Part shown: positions 28,797 through 35,620 of the stretch, piece by piece | Layout of the letters: each line of letters opens with the position of its first letter | How positions within the stretch are numbered: the stretch's first letter is position 1 | NCBI GenBank assembly: GCA_015060695.1 | Contig: SUYA01000004.1 | Location: forward strand, 124,001-188,000 | Direction of reading: 5' to 3' | DNA: 64,000 bases | Source: Mediterranea massiliensis | GTDB taxonomy: Bacteria > Bacteroidota > Bacteroidia > Bacteroidales > Bacteroidaceae | Made by a program: the position numbers and the translations under genes | Notes under the pieces: model-generated | The model's input: the letters and a program-made list of their open reading frames with translations, nothing else | The model's database searches: none | Told to the model about the DNA's origin: nothing

Positions 28797-29483
28797 ATGG
28801 TACAATTTATTGAATCAGAACTTGTCTTGTTGAAGAAAGAGATAGACGAGATGTGGAAATTAGTATATAATCAACTTGATCGTGCAGGTGAAGCGGTGCT
28901 AACCCTTGACCGTGAATTAGCTCAACAAGTATTGGTACATGAACGTCGTGTTAATGCTATGGAGTTGAAAATTGATGGAGATGTGGAAGATACCATAGAG
29001 TTATATAATCCTACGGGCATAGACTTGCGTTTTGTGTTGGCTATGATGAAAATTAATTCAAACCTTGAACGTTTGGGCGATTTTGCCGAAGGTATGGCTC
29101 GATTTGTCATCAATAGTAAGGAACCGGCATGGGATAGCGAGTTGATGGACTCTTTGCGTTTGGAAGAAATGATACACCAAGTATTGGCCATGCTTGAATT
29201 GGCTAAACAAGCATTGATGGAAGAGAACCAAGAGATTGCTACGGCTATTTTTGCCAAAGATCATTTGGTAGATGAAATTAATAGTGCTGCTACCGGTATT
29301 TTGGTGGATTATGTAGCATCACATCCCGATGCTGTCGAAACTTGCCTAACATTGATAGGCTTATGTCGTAAATTAGAACGTTCGGGCGACCATATTACCA
29401 ATATTGCCGAAGAGATAATATTCTATATGGATGCAAAAGTGTTGAAACATAGTGGTAAAACAGATGAGGGATACCTTAAGTAA
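28797..29483 (+). CDS. phoU: PhoU phosphate signalling protein
   Basis: A 228-aa two-fold helical bundle protein that modulates the Pst phosphate transporter and its sensor kinase. Both repeats show the metal-binding signature, for example MKINSNLERLGDFAEGMA and GLCRKLERSGDHITNIAEEII. The usual neighbours pstSCAB and phoBR are absent here, so its partners lie elsewhere. TTTCTTTG at 28761-28768 is a probable -7 element; glnS is divergent. Confidence 0.93.
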   Translation: MVQFIESELVLLKKEIDEMWKLVYNQLDRAGEAVLTLDRELAQQVLVHERRVNAMELKIDGDVEDTIELYNPTGIDLRFVLAMMKINSNLERLGDFAEGMARFVINSKEPAWDSELMDSLRLEEMIHQVLAMLELAKQALMEENQEIATAIFAKDHLVDEINSAATGILVDYVASHPDAVETCLTLIGLCRKLERSGDHITNIAEEIIFYMDAKVLKHSGKTDEGYLK

Positions 29484-29635
29484 AGTTAAGTTTTAAAAAA
29501 AAGTAGAGGAAAAAAGATTATTTTATAAAATTGCTTTATATTTGCATTATAGGAAACGTTTGTGAGTAAAATGAAGTCTTTTTTTGTATTTATTTACGAA
29601 TGTTTAATAAATATGTTATAAGACATGTTTTTTTG

Positions 29636-29668
29636 TTTGGTTGATAACTTAAAAAGGGGCTATATTTG
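29636..29668 (+). promoter_or_regulatory. Promoter of a candidate small RNA
   Basis: TTTG (29636-29639), 21 nt, then TATATTTG (29661-29668). It is a strong match with no ORF in the following 90 nt. A second isolated TATATTTG lies at 29537-29544. Confidence 0.65.
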
Positions 29669-29674
29669 CAGTGT

Positions 29675-29760
29675 TATCCTGAAAACAATCTTTTTACCTT
29701 AAAAAAACTAATACCTATTGAAAACTGAAAAGGGTGCTTTGTGAAAAGCGCCCTTTTTCT
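29675..29760 (+). ncRNA. Candidate small RNA, about 85 nt
   Basis: Between a strong promoter and a strong intrinsic terminator lies about 85 nt with no start codon followed by an open frame of useful length. The body is A-rich and largely unstructured (CCTGAAAACAATC, then AAAAAAACTAATACC). The terminator AAAGGGTGCTTT-GTGA-AAAGCGCCCTTT (29729-29756) has a 12-bp stem and a T-run. It could be a stand-alone regulatory RNA or a terminated leader. The NlpE-like gene begins 137 nt downstream, so attenuation of that gene is the main alternative. I do not recognise the family with certainty. Confidence 0.55.
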
Positions 29761-29897
29761 TTACCAAACAAGTAATCATGCTTGCCATCATGTAATAGGA
29801 GGTTAGTTGATGACTTTCTTTAAAAACATTTTTCCTGCTTTGTTGTTACTTCTCGTGTGAATACACTGAAATAATTAACCTAAATGTAGATTGAAAA

Positions 29898-30371
29898 ATG
29901 AAAAAGTTAATGATGATGGCTGCTACGCTTGCAGCTTTATGCGCTTGCCAATCAAGCGGAAAGAAAAATGTAGAAATGATGGACAGTATTGATGTTGCCA
30001 TGTTGCCGGTCGAGGAGATCGATGAAGTCTTTGTTGGTACCTTACCTGCAGCTGATGGGCCGGGTGTTGATTATGTGTTGACACTGGGTGCCATGACCGA
30101 TGGCATAGATACTATCTATACCCTTGATATGACTTATCTGGATGCTGATGGACCTGGAAAGCATAAGACTTTTAGCACTAAAGGCAAGCAGCAAACCGTT
30201 CACAAAGTTGTGAATAACCACCCCAAAAAAGCGGTTAAATTGACTCCTGAAACAAATGATCCTCCCATGTTTTTTTTGATTGTAAACGACTCTACTTTGC
30301 GCTTAGTTGATGAAAACCTGCAGGAATCTACTTCGGGTTTGAATTATGACATTGTGTTGGTAGATGAATGA
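29898..30371 (+). CDS. NlpE-like lipoprotein
   Basis: A 157-aa lipoprotein (signal MKKLMMMAATLAALCAC). The body resembles the N-terminal domain of NlpE-type copper-resistance/envelope-stress lipoproteins: EVFVGTLPAADGPGVDYVLTLG, then IYTLDMTYLDADGPGKHKTFSTKGKQ and FFLIVNDSTLRLVDEN. The CxxC motif of E. coli NlpE is absent, as in many Bacteroidetes members, so copper binding is doubtful. It stands alone, with the candidate RNA upstream and a terminator downstream. Confidence 0.7.
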   Translation: MKKLMMMAATLAALCACQSSGKKNVEMMDSIDVAMLPVEEIDEVFVGTLPAADGPGVDYVLTLGAMTDGIDTIYTLDMTYLDADGPGKHKTFSTKGKQQTVHKVVNNHPKKAVKLTPETNDPPMFFLIVNDSTLRLVDENLQESTSGLNYDIVLVDE

Positions 30372-30406
30372 ATGCCATAGCCTCTGCTTTGTTTTTGTTT
30401 ATTTTG

Positions 30407-30465
30407 TAAGTCCGTTGTTGGTCAGACATAGTTTCTTTCCGATAACGGACTTACTACTTTTTGTT
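30407..30465 (+). terminator. Terminator of the NlpE-like gene
   Basis: TAAGTCCGTT / AACGGACTTA gives 10 perfect pairs, extended to 15 with GTTGG/CCGAT, around a 17-nt loop and followed by CTACTTTTTGTT. Confidence 0.75.
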
Positions 30466-30686
30466 ATACTATATTTTAGTTTTATTAGGTGTGTACCGCA
30501 ATCTGTATGGGTTATTGTTTTGAAAGAAAATCAAAGGTCATAAGCTAACGCCTGTTTCTTTGACGGACATGCGTTACATTGGGTTGATATGCAAATGGTT
30601 TTGCTATTGTTATTTGTATGTTTAAAGTATATGGTTTTATAATATATTGATAATTAAGTATTTAATGTTTGTTCGTTAAGTTATTC

Positions 30687-30770
30687 AACTACCTATAGGT
30701 AGTTAGTCGATTACCTATAGGTAGTTGGCTCACTACTTATAGGTAGTTGCTCTTCTACCTATAGGTAAAT
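30687..30770. repeat. Four CTACCTATAGGTAG palindromes at exact 22-bp period
   Basis: The 14-bp palindrome CTACCTATAGGTAG (first copy extended to 18 bp) starts at 30689, 30711, 30733 and 30755, exactly 22 bp apart, with one mismatch in each of copies 2 to 4. The spacers are unrelated. The array sits in a 579-bp gene-free stretch, about 180 bp upstream of ribE. Its geometry matches the array at 204-307, though the core sequence differs. An operator array or a repeat family is possible. Confidence 0.8.
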
Positions 30771-30904
30771 CATTTATATGGAAAAGGCCTTCGATTGCTA
30801 ATCTATTTGGTCCATTGCTTTTAGTATGAGTACTAAAAGCGACGTTTTCTTTAGTTGCAAAACTTAAATTATTATGTAAAAGAGGAATAATCGCCTTTTT
30901 TTAT

Positions 30905-30912
30905 TATGTTTG
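30905..30912 (+). promoter_or_regulatory. -7 element of ribE
   Basis: TATGTTTG fits TAnnTTTG, 38 nt before the ribE ATG. No FMN riboswitch is visible in the leader. Confidence 0.55.
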
Positions 30913-30950
30913 CAACCTAAATTGATATTATATTTTAAAATAGAAAAAAT

Positions 30951-31556
30951 ATGTTTTCCGGAATAGTAGAAGAATGTGCCACTTTAGTGGCTTTAGAAAA
31001 AGAACAAGAAAATGTACACTTTACTTTTAAATGTTCGTTTGTTGATGAGTTGAAGATTGATCAAAGCGTTTCTCACAATGGTGTATGCCTGACGGTAGTG
31101 AAGATAGAAAACGATACTTATGTGGTTACCGCTATGAAGGAGACTCTGGAACGTTCAAACCTTGGTTTTTTACAAGTAGGTGATGAAGTAAACGTAGAAC
31201 GAAGTATGCTCATGAACGGTCGCCTCGATGGACATATTGTACAAGGACATGTTGACCAAACCGCTACTTGCATAGATGTGCAGGATGCTGAAGGAAGTTA
31301 TTACTTTACTTTTCGTTATGCTTTCGATAAGGAAATGGCTCGTCGTGGTTATCTTACTGTCGATAAAGGCTCGGTAACAGTCAACGGTGTAAGCCTCACT
31401 GTTTGTAATCCTACAGACGACACTTTCCAGGTTGCTATTATTCCTTATACTTTTGAGCATACTAACTTTCATAATATTCGGGTAGGAAGCATTGTAAATA
31501 TTGAGTTTGACATAATCGGTAAGTACATAAGCCGCATTGCTACGTTTACGGTATAA
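30951..31556 (+). CDS. ribE: Riboflavin synthase alpha chain
   Basis: A 201-aa enzyme that dismutates two 6,7-dimethyl-8-ribityllumazine molecules into riboflavin. It begins with the signature MFSGIVEE and has the two internal lumazine-binding repeats: VSHNGVCLTVV ... LMNGRLDGHIVQGHVDQTA and VTVNGVSLTVC ... IPYTFEHTNF. Both repeats look intact and length is normal. It stands apart from other rib genes here, 28 bp before a nitroreductase gene, an FMN enzyme that may be co-transcribed. Confidence 0.95.
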   Translation: MFSGIVEECATLVALEKEQENVHFTFKCSFVDELKIDQSVSHNGVCLTVVKIENDTYVVTAMKETLERSNLGFLQVGDEVNVERSMLMNGRLDGHIVQGHVDQTATCIDVQDAEGSYYFTFRYAFDKEMARRGYLTVDKGSVTVNGVSLTVCNPTDDTFQVAIIPYTFEHTNFHNIRVGSIVNIEFDIIGKYISRIATFTV

Positions 31557-31584
31557 GTGTTGAACATTAATTACTAACTTTGTG

Positions 31585-32127
31585 ATGAATGATTTCCTGA
31601 ATTTAGTAGCAGCTCGTCAAAGCGATAGGGCTTATGATATGAGTCGTCCCGTAGAAGCAGAAAAGTTAGAGCGCATCCTTGAAGCAGCTCGTCTTGCTCC
31701 TTCGGCATGTAATGCCCAACCTTGGAAGTTTGTGGTAATCAACGACCCTCAACTCTCTGTTAAAGTAGGCAAAGCTACAGCCGGGCTCGGTATGAATAAG
31801 TTTGCTAAAGATGCTCCTGTTCATATTCTTATTGTAGAGGAGTCAATGAATATAACTTCCTTTTTAGGGGCCAAAATAAAAGATAAATACTTCCCGTTGA
31901 TAGACATTGGTATAGCAACGGCTCACATAACATTGGCTGCTGAAGCTGAAGGGTTAGGCTCTTGTATATTAGGGTGGTTTGATGAAAAAGAAATAAAGAA
32001 GTTGACAGGTATTCCTACCCATAAACGTCTTTTATTAGACATCACTATTGGATATCCGGCTAAGGCTAAACGGCAGAAGTCTCGTAAGTCGAAGGAGAAA
32101 GTCATTTCGTACAATGGATATAAATAG
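31585..32127 (+). CDS. Nitroreductase family flavoprotein
   Basis: A 180-aa FMN-dependent NAD(P)H oxidoreductase. Family motifs are the FMN phosphate contact AARQSDRAYDMSRPV, LEAARLAPSACNAQPWKFVVI, and the C-terminal GLGSCILGWFDEKEI with RLLLDITIGYPA. ATG 31585 is chosen over the GTG at 31582. It follows ribE by 28 bp. The physiological substrate is unknown; related enzymes reduce nitroaromatics and quinones. Confidence 0.88.
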   Translation: MNDFLNLVAARQSDRAYDMSRPVEAEKLERILEAARLAPSACNAQPWKFVVINDPQLSVKVGKATAGLGMNKFAKDAPVHILIVEESMNITSFLGAKIKDKYFPLIDIGIATAHITLAAEAEGLGSCILGWFDEKEIKKLTGIPTHKRLLLDITIGYPAKAKRQKSRKSKEKVISYNGYK

Positions 32128-32177
32128 TGCGTGCTGAATAATTATGTTATTTGCATCGGTGAGCGAAACAGAAAATT

Positions 32178-32855
32178 ATGAAGATACTAATCGTAGAAGA
32201 CGAACCCGCTTTGAGTGATTTGATTCAACGATCGTTGGAGAAAGAACGCTATGTGGTAGAGACGGCATCCGATTTCTATGCTGCTTTGGATAAAATCGAG
32301 ATGTATGAATATGATTGTATCTTGTTGGATATCATGTTGCCCGGTGGTAGTGGCTTGAAAATACTTGAGCGAATGAAGTCACTTCGTAAGAAAGAGAATG
32401 TAATTATAATCTCAGCTAAGGACTCGTTGGAAGATAAGGTGTTGGGATTAGAGTTAGGAGCCGATGATTATCTTCCTAAGCCTTTCCATTTAGCAGAGTT
32501 GACGGCTCGGATAAGAAGTGTATTGCGTAGGAAGCATCGCAATGGTGAACATTCCATTACTTTAGGAAATGTCTGCATGGAACCCGATACATTCTCAGTG
32601 CGGGTTAATGACAAACCGTTGGAACTTAGCAGAAAAGAATATGATATCCTTCATTACTTTATGAATCGCCCCAATCGCATGATAAACAAAAATACGTTGG
32701 CCGAATCGGTATGGGGCGATCACATCGATCAAGTAGATAACTTCGACTTTATTTATACCCAAATTAAGAATTTGCGGAAGAAGTTGAAAGAATCTGAATC
32801 AACTATTGAGATAAAGGTCGTCTATGGTTTTGGTTATAAACTGGTGATAGCATAG
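32178..32855 (+). CDS. OmpR-family response regulator
   Basis: A 225-aa two-component response regulator. The receiver domain has MKILIVEDEPALS, the phosphorylated Asp in YDCILLDIMLPGGSG, and the Lys of DDYLPKPFHLAEL. The C-terminal winged helix shows LELSRKEYDILHYFMNRPNRMI and VYGFGYKLVI. The partner kinase starts 12 bp downstream. The likely target is the PepSY-like gene after the kinase, which has an 11-bp-spaced direct repeat upstream. Confidence 0.93.
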   Translation: MKILIVEDEPALSDLIQRSLEKERYVVETASDFYAALDKIEMYEYDCILLDIMLPGGSGLKILERMKSLRKKENVIIISAKDSLEDKVLGLELGADDYLPKPFHLAELTARIRSVLRRKHRNGEHSITLGNVCMEPDTFSVRVNDKPLELSRKEYDILHYFMNRPNRMINKNTLAESVWGDHIDQVDNFDFIYTQIKNLRKKLKESESTIEIKVVYGFGYKLVIA

Positions 32856-32867
32856 GAGGAGTGTGAT

Positions 32868-34169
32868 ATGAAGTTGTTTCATAGGGTGCTGATTCATCTG
32901 TTAGTAAGTATCTTTGTAGTTTTTTTAGGATGGGCTATCGTTTTTTACCAAGGCATTATGGGTGAGATAAACGACGAAGTAGATGATTCGTTGGAAGACT
33001 ATTCAGAATTGATTATCATCCGTTCATTGGCAGGCAAAGAATTACCACGCCATGATATAGGCTCTAATAATCAGTATTACCTACGCCAGGTAGATGCATC
33101 TTATGCTTGTTCACACGAAGCTATCTCATACCGCGACTCCATGATTTATATTGTGGAAAAAAATGAAACCGAGCCGGCTCGTATATTAACCACCATTTTT
33201 AAAGATAACAACAATCATTATTATGAGTTATCTGTTTATACACCTACTATTGAAAAACAAGATCTTCGTAAAGCCATCTTTCATTTGTTAGTAACTCTTT
33301 TCATCATTCTTTTGATAACCATTCTGCTTATTGACATTTGGGTGTTTCGCCGTAGTATGAAGCCTTTTTATCAACTGATGGAATGGCTCAACAAATTTCG
33401 TTTGGGTCAAAAGAATCCTCCTCTCGATGTATCAACCCATATCATAGAATTTAGAAATTTAAATGAGGCTGTGACGCGTTATACATCTCATAGTGAGAAA
33501 GTGTACGAACAACAAAAGCAGTTTATTGGAAACGCTTCGCATGAAATACAAACACCCCTTGCTATTTGTCAAAATCGTTTGGAGATGTTGATGGAAGATA
33601 ACTCTTTGAAAGAAGAACATCTGGAACAATTAGTTAAAACATATCAGACGTTGGAGTATGTCAGCAAACTGAATAAGTCATTGCTATTACTATCAAAGAT
33701 AGATAATAACCAATTTTCGGAAACCTCTACAATTTGTATTAATGACTTGTTGCGTCAATATGCTACCGACTATCAAGAGGCTTATGGATATCGTAATATT
33801 CGCTTTACATTGAACGAAAAAGCGCATTGCTATCTAAATCTAAACGATACATTGGCTACGGTATTGATAACCAATCTGCTTAAAAATGCCTATCTTCACA
33901 ATTATGAACATGGCGATATCTGTGTAGAGATAGAAAAAAATGCTATTTCTTTTCGAAATACCGGTGATGCACAACCATTGGATCAAGACCTCATCTTCCA
34001 ACGATTCTACCAACGGAAAAAGAAAGAGGGTTCATCAGGCTTAGGCTTAGCTATTGCGGCTGCTATTTGCCGTCAGTTTTCACTCACATTGAGCTATCGC
34101 TATGTAAATAATCAACACGAATTTAGCATAAAAGACAATCAAAAGAATATTTCACAAAAAAAACATTAA
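32868..34169 (+). CDS. Sensor histidine kinase
   Basis: A 433-aa membrane kinase with two transmembrane helices (LIHLLVSIFVVFLGWAIVFY near the N terminus and FHLLVTLFIILLITILLIDIWVF near residue 150) enclosing a periplasmic sensor of about 110 residues. The dimerisation/phosphoacceptor motif is IGNASHEIQTPLAICQNRL; the ATPase domain has LITNLLKNAYLHN (N box) and EGSSGLGLAIAAAI (G2). There is no obvious ligand-binding signature. It pairs with the preceding response regulator. Confidence 0.92.
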   Translation: MKLFHRVLIHLLVSIFVVFLGWAIVFYQGIMGEINDEVDDSLEDYSELIIIRSLAGKELPRHDIGSNNQYYLRQVDASYACSHEAISYRDSMIYIVEKNETEPARILTTIFKDNNNHYYELSVYTPTIEKQDLRKAIFHLLVTLFIILLITILLIDIWVFRRSMKPFYQLMEWLNKFRLGQKNPPLDVSTHIIEFRNLNEAVTRYTSHSEKVYEQQKQFIGNASHEIQTPLAICQNRLEMLMEDNSLKEEHLEQLVKTYQTLEYVSKLNKSLLLLSKIDNNQFSETSTICINDLLRQYATDYQEAYGYRNIRFTLNEKAHCYLNLNDTLATVLITNLLKNAYLHNYEHGDICVEIEKNAISFRNTGDAQPLDQDLIFQRFYQRKKKEGSSGLGLAIAAAICRQFSLTLSYRYVNNQHEFSIKDNQKNISQKKH

Positions 34170-34180
34170 AATCTCAAAAC

Positions 34181-34200
34181 TTCAGAATCTTTTCAGAATC
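34181..34200 (+). promoter_or_regulatory. Probable OmpR-type response-regulator site
   Basis: TTCAGAATC occurs twice, at 34181 and 34192, exactly 11 bp apart, the spacing OmpR/PhoB-type dimers prefer. It lies 49 nt before the PepSY-like ATG and just after the kinase gene, so self-contained control of the downstream gene is likely. A weak -7 (CATTTTTG) follows at about 34207. Confidence 0.6.
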
Positions 34201-34248
34201 CTTTTTCATTTTTGTATTGTGAAAATAAATTTAGTGTAAACCATAAAA

Positions 34249-34698
34249 ATGAGAAAGATGAAAAAAGTAGCATTATTATTAGTATCTATGTTCGTATTGA
34301 GCCTCACGGTAAAGGCCGATGACGATAAACCTATTCAAGTGAGTGAAATGCCTGTTGTTGCCCAAAAAATTATCAAAAATTATTTTCCAGGACGAACGGT
34401 TGCTATGGCAAAAGTAGAAATGGACTTTATGAATAAAAGTTATGAAGTTATTTTTACTAACGGTGATAAGGTTGAATTTGATAAAAAAGGTAATTGGACT
34501 AATGTAGATTGTGAATATAGCCAAGTACCTGCTGAGATAATACCAACCGCTATACGCAATTATCTATCCAAGCACTATCCCGAAGCCAAAGTGCTACAGA
34601 TTGATATAGACGATAGAAAGAAATATGACGTTGAATTGAACAATGGCTTTGAACTGAAGTTCGACAAACGTTTCCGCTTAATTGATGTTGATAGATAA
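34249..34698 (+). CDS. PepSY-like periplasmic protein
   Basis: A 149-aa secreted protein (signal KKVALLLVSMFVLSLTVKA). Two tandem PepSY-like units are visible: PVVAQKIIKNYFPGRTVAMAKVEMDFMNKSYEVIFTNGDKVEFDKKGNW and IIPTAIRNYLSKHYPEAKVLQIDIDDRKKYDVELNNGFELKFDKRF. Such proteins often sit beside two-component systems in Bacteroidetes and may act as a stress or inhibitory factor in the periplasm. The operator-like repeat upstream suggests control by the adjacent regulator. Confidence 0.78.
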   Translation: MRKMKKVALLLVSMFVLSLTVKADDDKPIQVSEMPVVAQKIIKNYFPGRTVAMAKVEMDFMNKSYEVIFTNGDKVEFDKKGNWTNVDCEYSQVPAEIIPTAIRNYLSKHYPEAKVLQIDIDDRKKYDVELNNGFELKFDKRFRLIDVDR

Positions 34699-34718
34699 GA
34701 ATGTTTCGCTGATAAAAG

Positions 34719-34765
34719 AAAACGTGCCTCTCCTTTGTATTTAACGAGAAGCACGTTTCCTTTTT
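34719..34765. terminator. Bidirectional terminator between the PepSY gene and msrA
   Basis: AAACGTGCCTCTC / GAGAAGCACGTTT form a 13-bp stem with one mismatch. T-runs on both strands (CCTTTTT right, TTTTCTTTT left on the minus strand) let it serve both converging genes. Confidence 0.75.
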
Positions 34766-34767
34766 AT

Positions 34768-35253
34768 TTAGAACTTCTTTATGCGGATATGGCAATAAGG
34801 CTCACCACCGGTTTTATCGTAGTAGTGTTGATGATATTCTTCGCCTATCCAAAAACGTTCGGCTGGACGAAGCCGAGTGTTTACAACATGCCCTTTACTA
34901 CGAAGTAATTCAATGACTTCAAGGGCCATCTGTTGTTGCTTATCATCAAGATAGAATATTTCACTACGATATTGTGGACCTATATCAGGACCTATGCCAT
35001 CGGTTTGTGCGGGGTCGTGTATTTCGAAAAACAACTTGCAAAGATCTGTGTAGCTGACTACTTCGGCATCATACTCCACTATAATGGCTTCAACGTGTTG
35101 AGTTAAATGAGCTTTAACCTCGGTATAAGTAGGATTTTCTTCGGTTCCGCCGGTGTAGCCCACTACGGTACTTAATACACCCTTACAACGTTCAAATTGA
35201 TGTTGTACCCCCCAAAAGCAACCAGCGGCAAAGATAGCTTTCTCTTTTTTCAT
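34768..35253 (-). CDS. msrA: Peptide methionine sulfoxide reductase MsrA
   Basis: A 161-aa enzyme that repairs methionine-S-sulfoxide using thioredoxin. The catalytic motif is AAGCFWGVQHQFE with its Cys, followed by VVGYTGGTEENPTYTEV and the conserved HAEAI-like THVEAIIVEYD, then FFEIHDPAQTDGIGPDIGPQYRSEIFY. It is a stand-alone MsrA, not fused to MsrB. The gene is divergent from the B12 uptake operon. Confidence 0.95.
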   Translation of the reverse strand: MKKEKAIFAAGCFWGVQHQFERCKGVLSTVVGYTGGTEENPTYTEVKAHLTQHVEAIIVEYDAEVVSYTDLCKLFFEIHDPAQTDGIGPDIGPQYRSEIFYLDDKQQQMALEVIELLRSKGHVVNTRLRPAERFWIGEEYHQHYYDKTGGEPYCHIRIKKF

Positions 35254-35340
35254 GATAATTCTTTTTATTTAAAATGACGCTACAAATATAAATACTTTAT
35301 TGGGTAAAATATGAAACCTATAAAAAAAGTTTGCCTATTA

Positions 35341-35372
35341 TTTGTCAAATCGAAAAAGAATCTCTACCTTTG
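35341..35372 (+). promoter_or_regulatory. Promoter of the B12 uptake operon
   Basis: TTTG (35341-35344), 20 nt, then TACCTTTG (35365-35372); a start near 35379 would give a leader of about 240 nt containing the riboswitch. Confidence 0.7.
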
Positions 35373-35384
35373 CCATCGGTTTTG

Positions 35385-35555
35385 TTCCTTATCCTCTATT
35401 CGGAGGTAGGATTAAAAGGGAATCGGGTGAAAATCCCGAACAGTCCCGCTGCTGTAAGTTTTATAATAAAGTTCATCAATGACTACATGCCACTGTTCGT
35501 AATGAATGGGAAGGCGATGAACTGAAGAAACAAGTCAGAAGACCTGCAAGACCGA
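35385..35555 (+). promoter_or_regulatory. Cobalamin riboswitch
   Basis: The leader carries the hallmark cobalamin aptamer elements in order: GGGAATCGGGTGAAAATCCC, then AACAGTCCCGCTGCTGTAAG, the B12-box-like GCCACTGTTCGTAATGAATG, GGGAAGGCG and AAGTCAGAAGACCTGC. Cobalamin binding should repress the following transport operon. No T-run terminator is evident before the btuB ATG, so control is probably at translation initiation. Confidence 0.95.
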
Positions 35556-35620
35556 GTCAAAAAATTGCAAGCTCGAGGATAGCGTGCAGTGTACATAAGT
35601 AGAATATTACTTATATTTTT

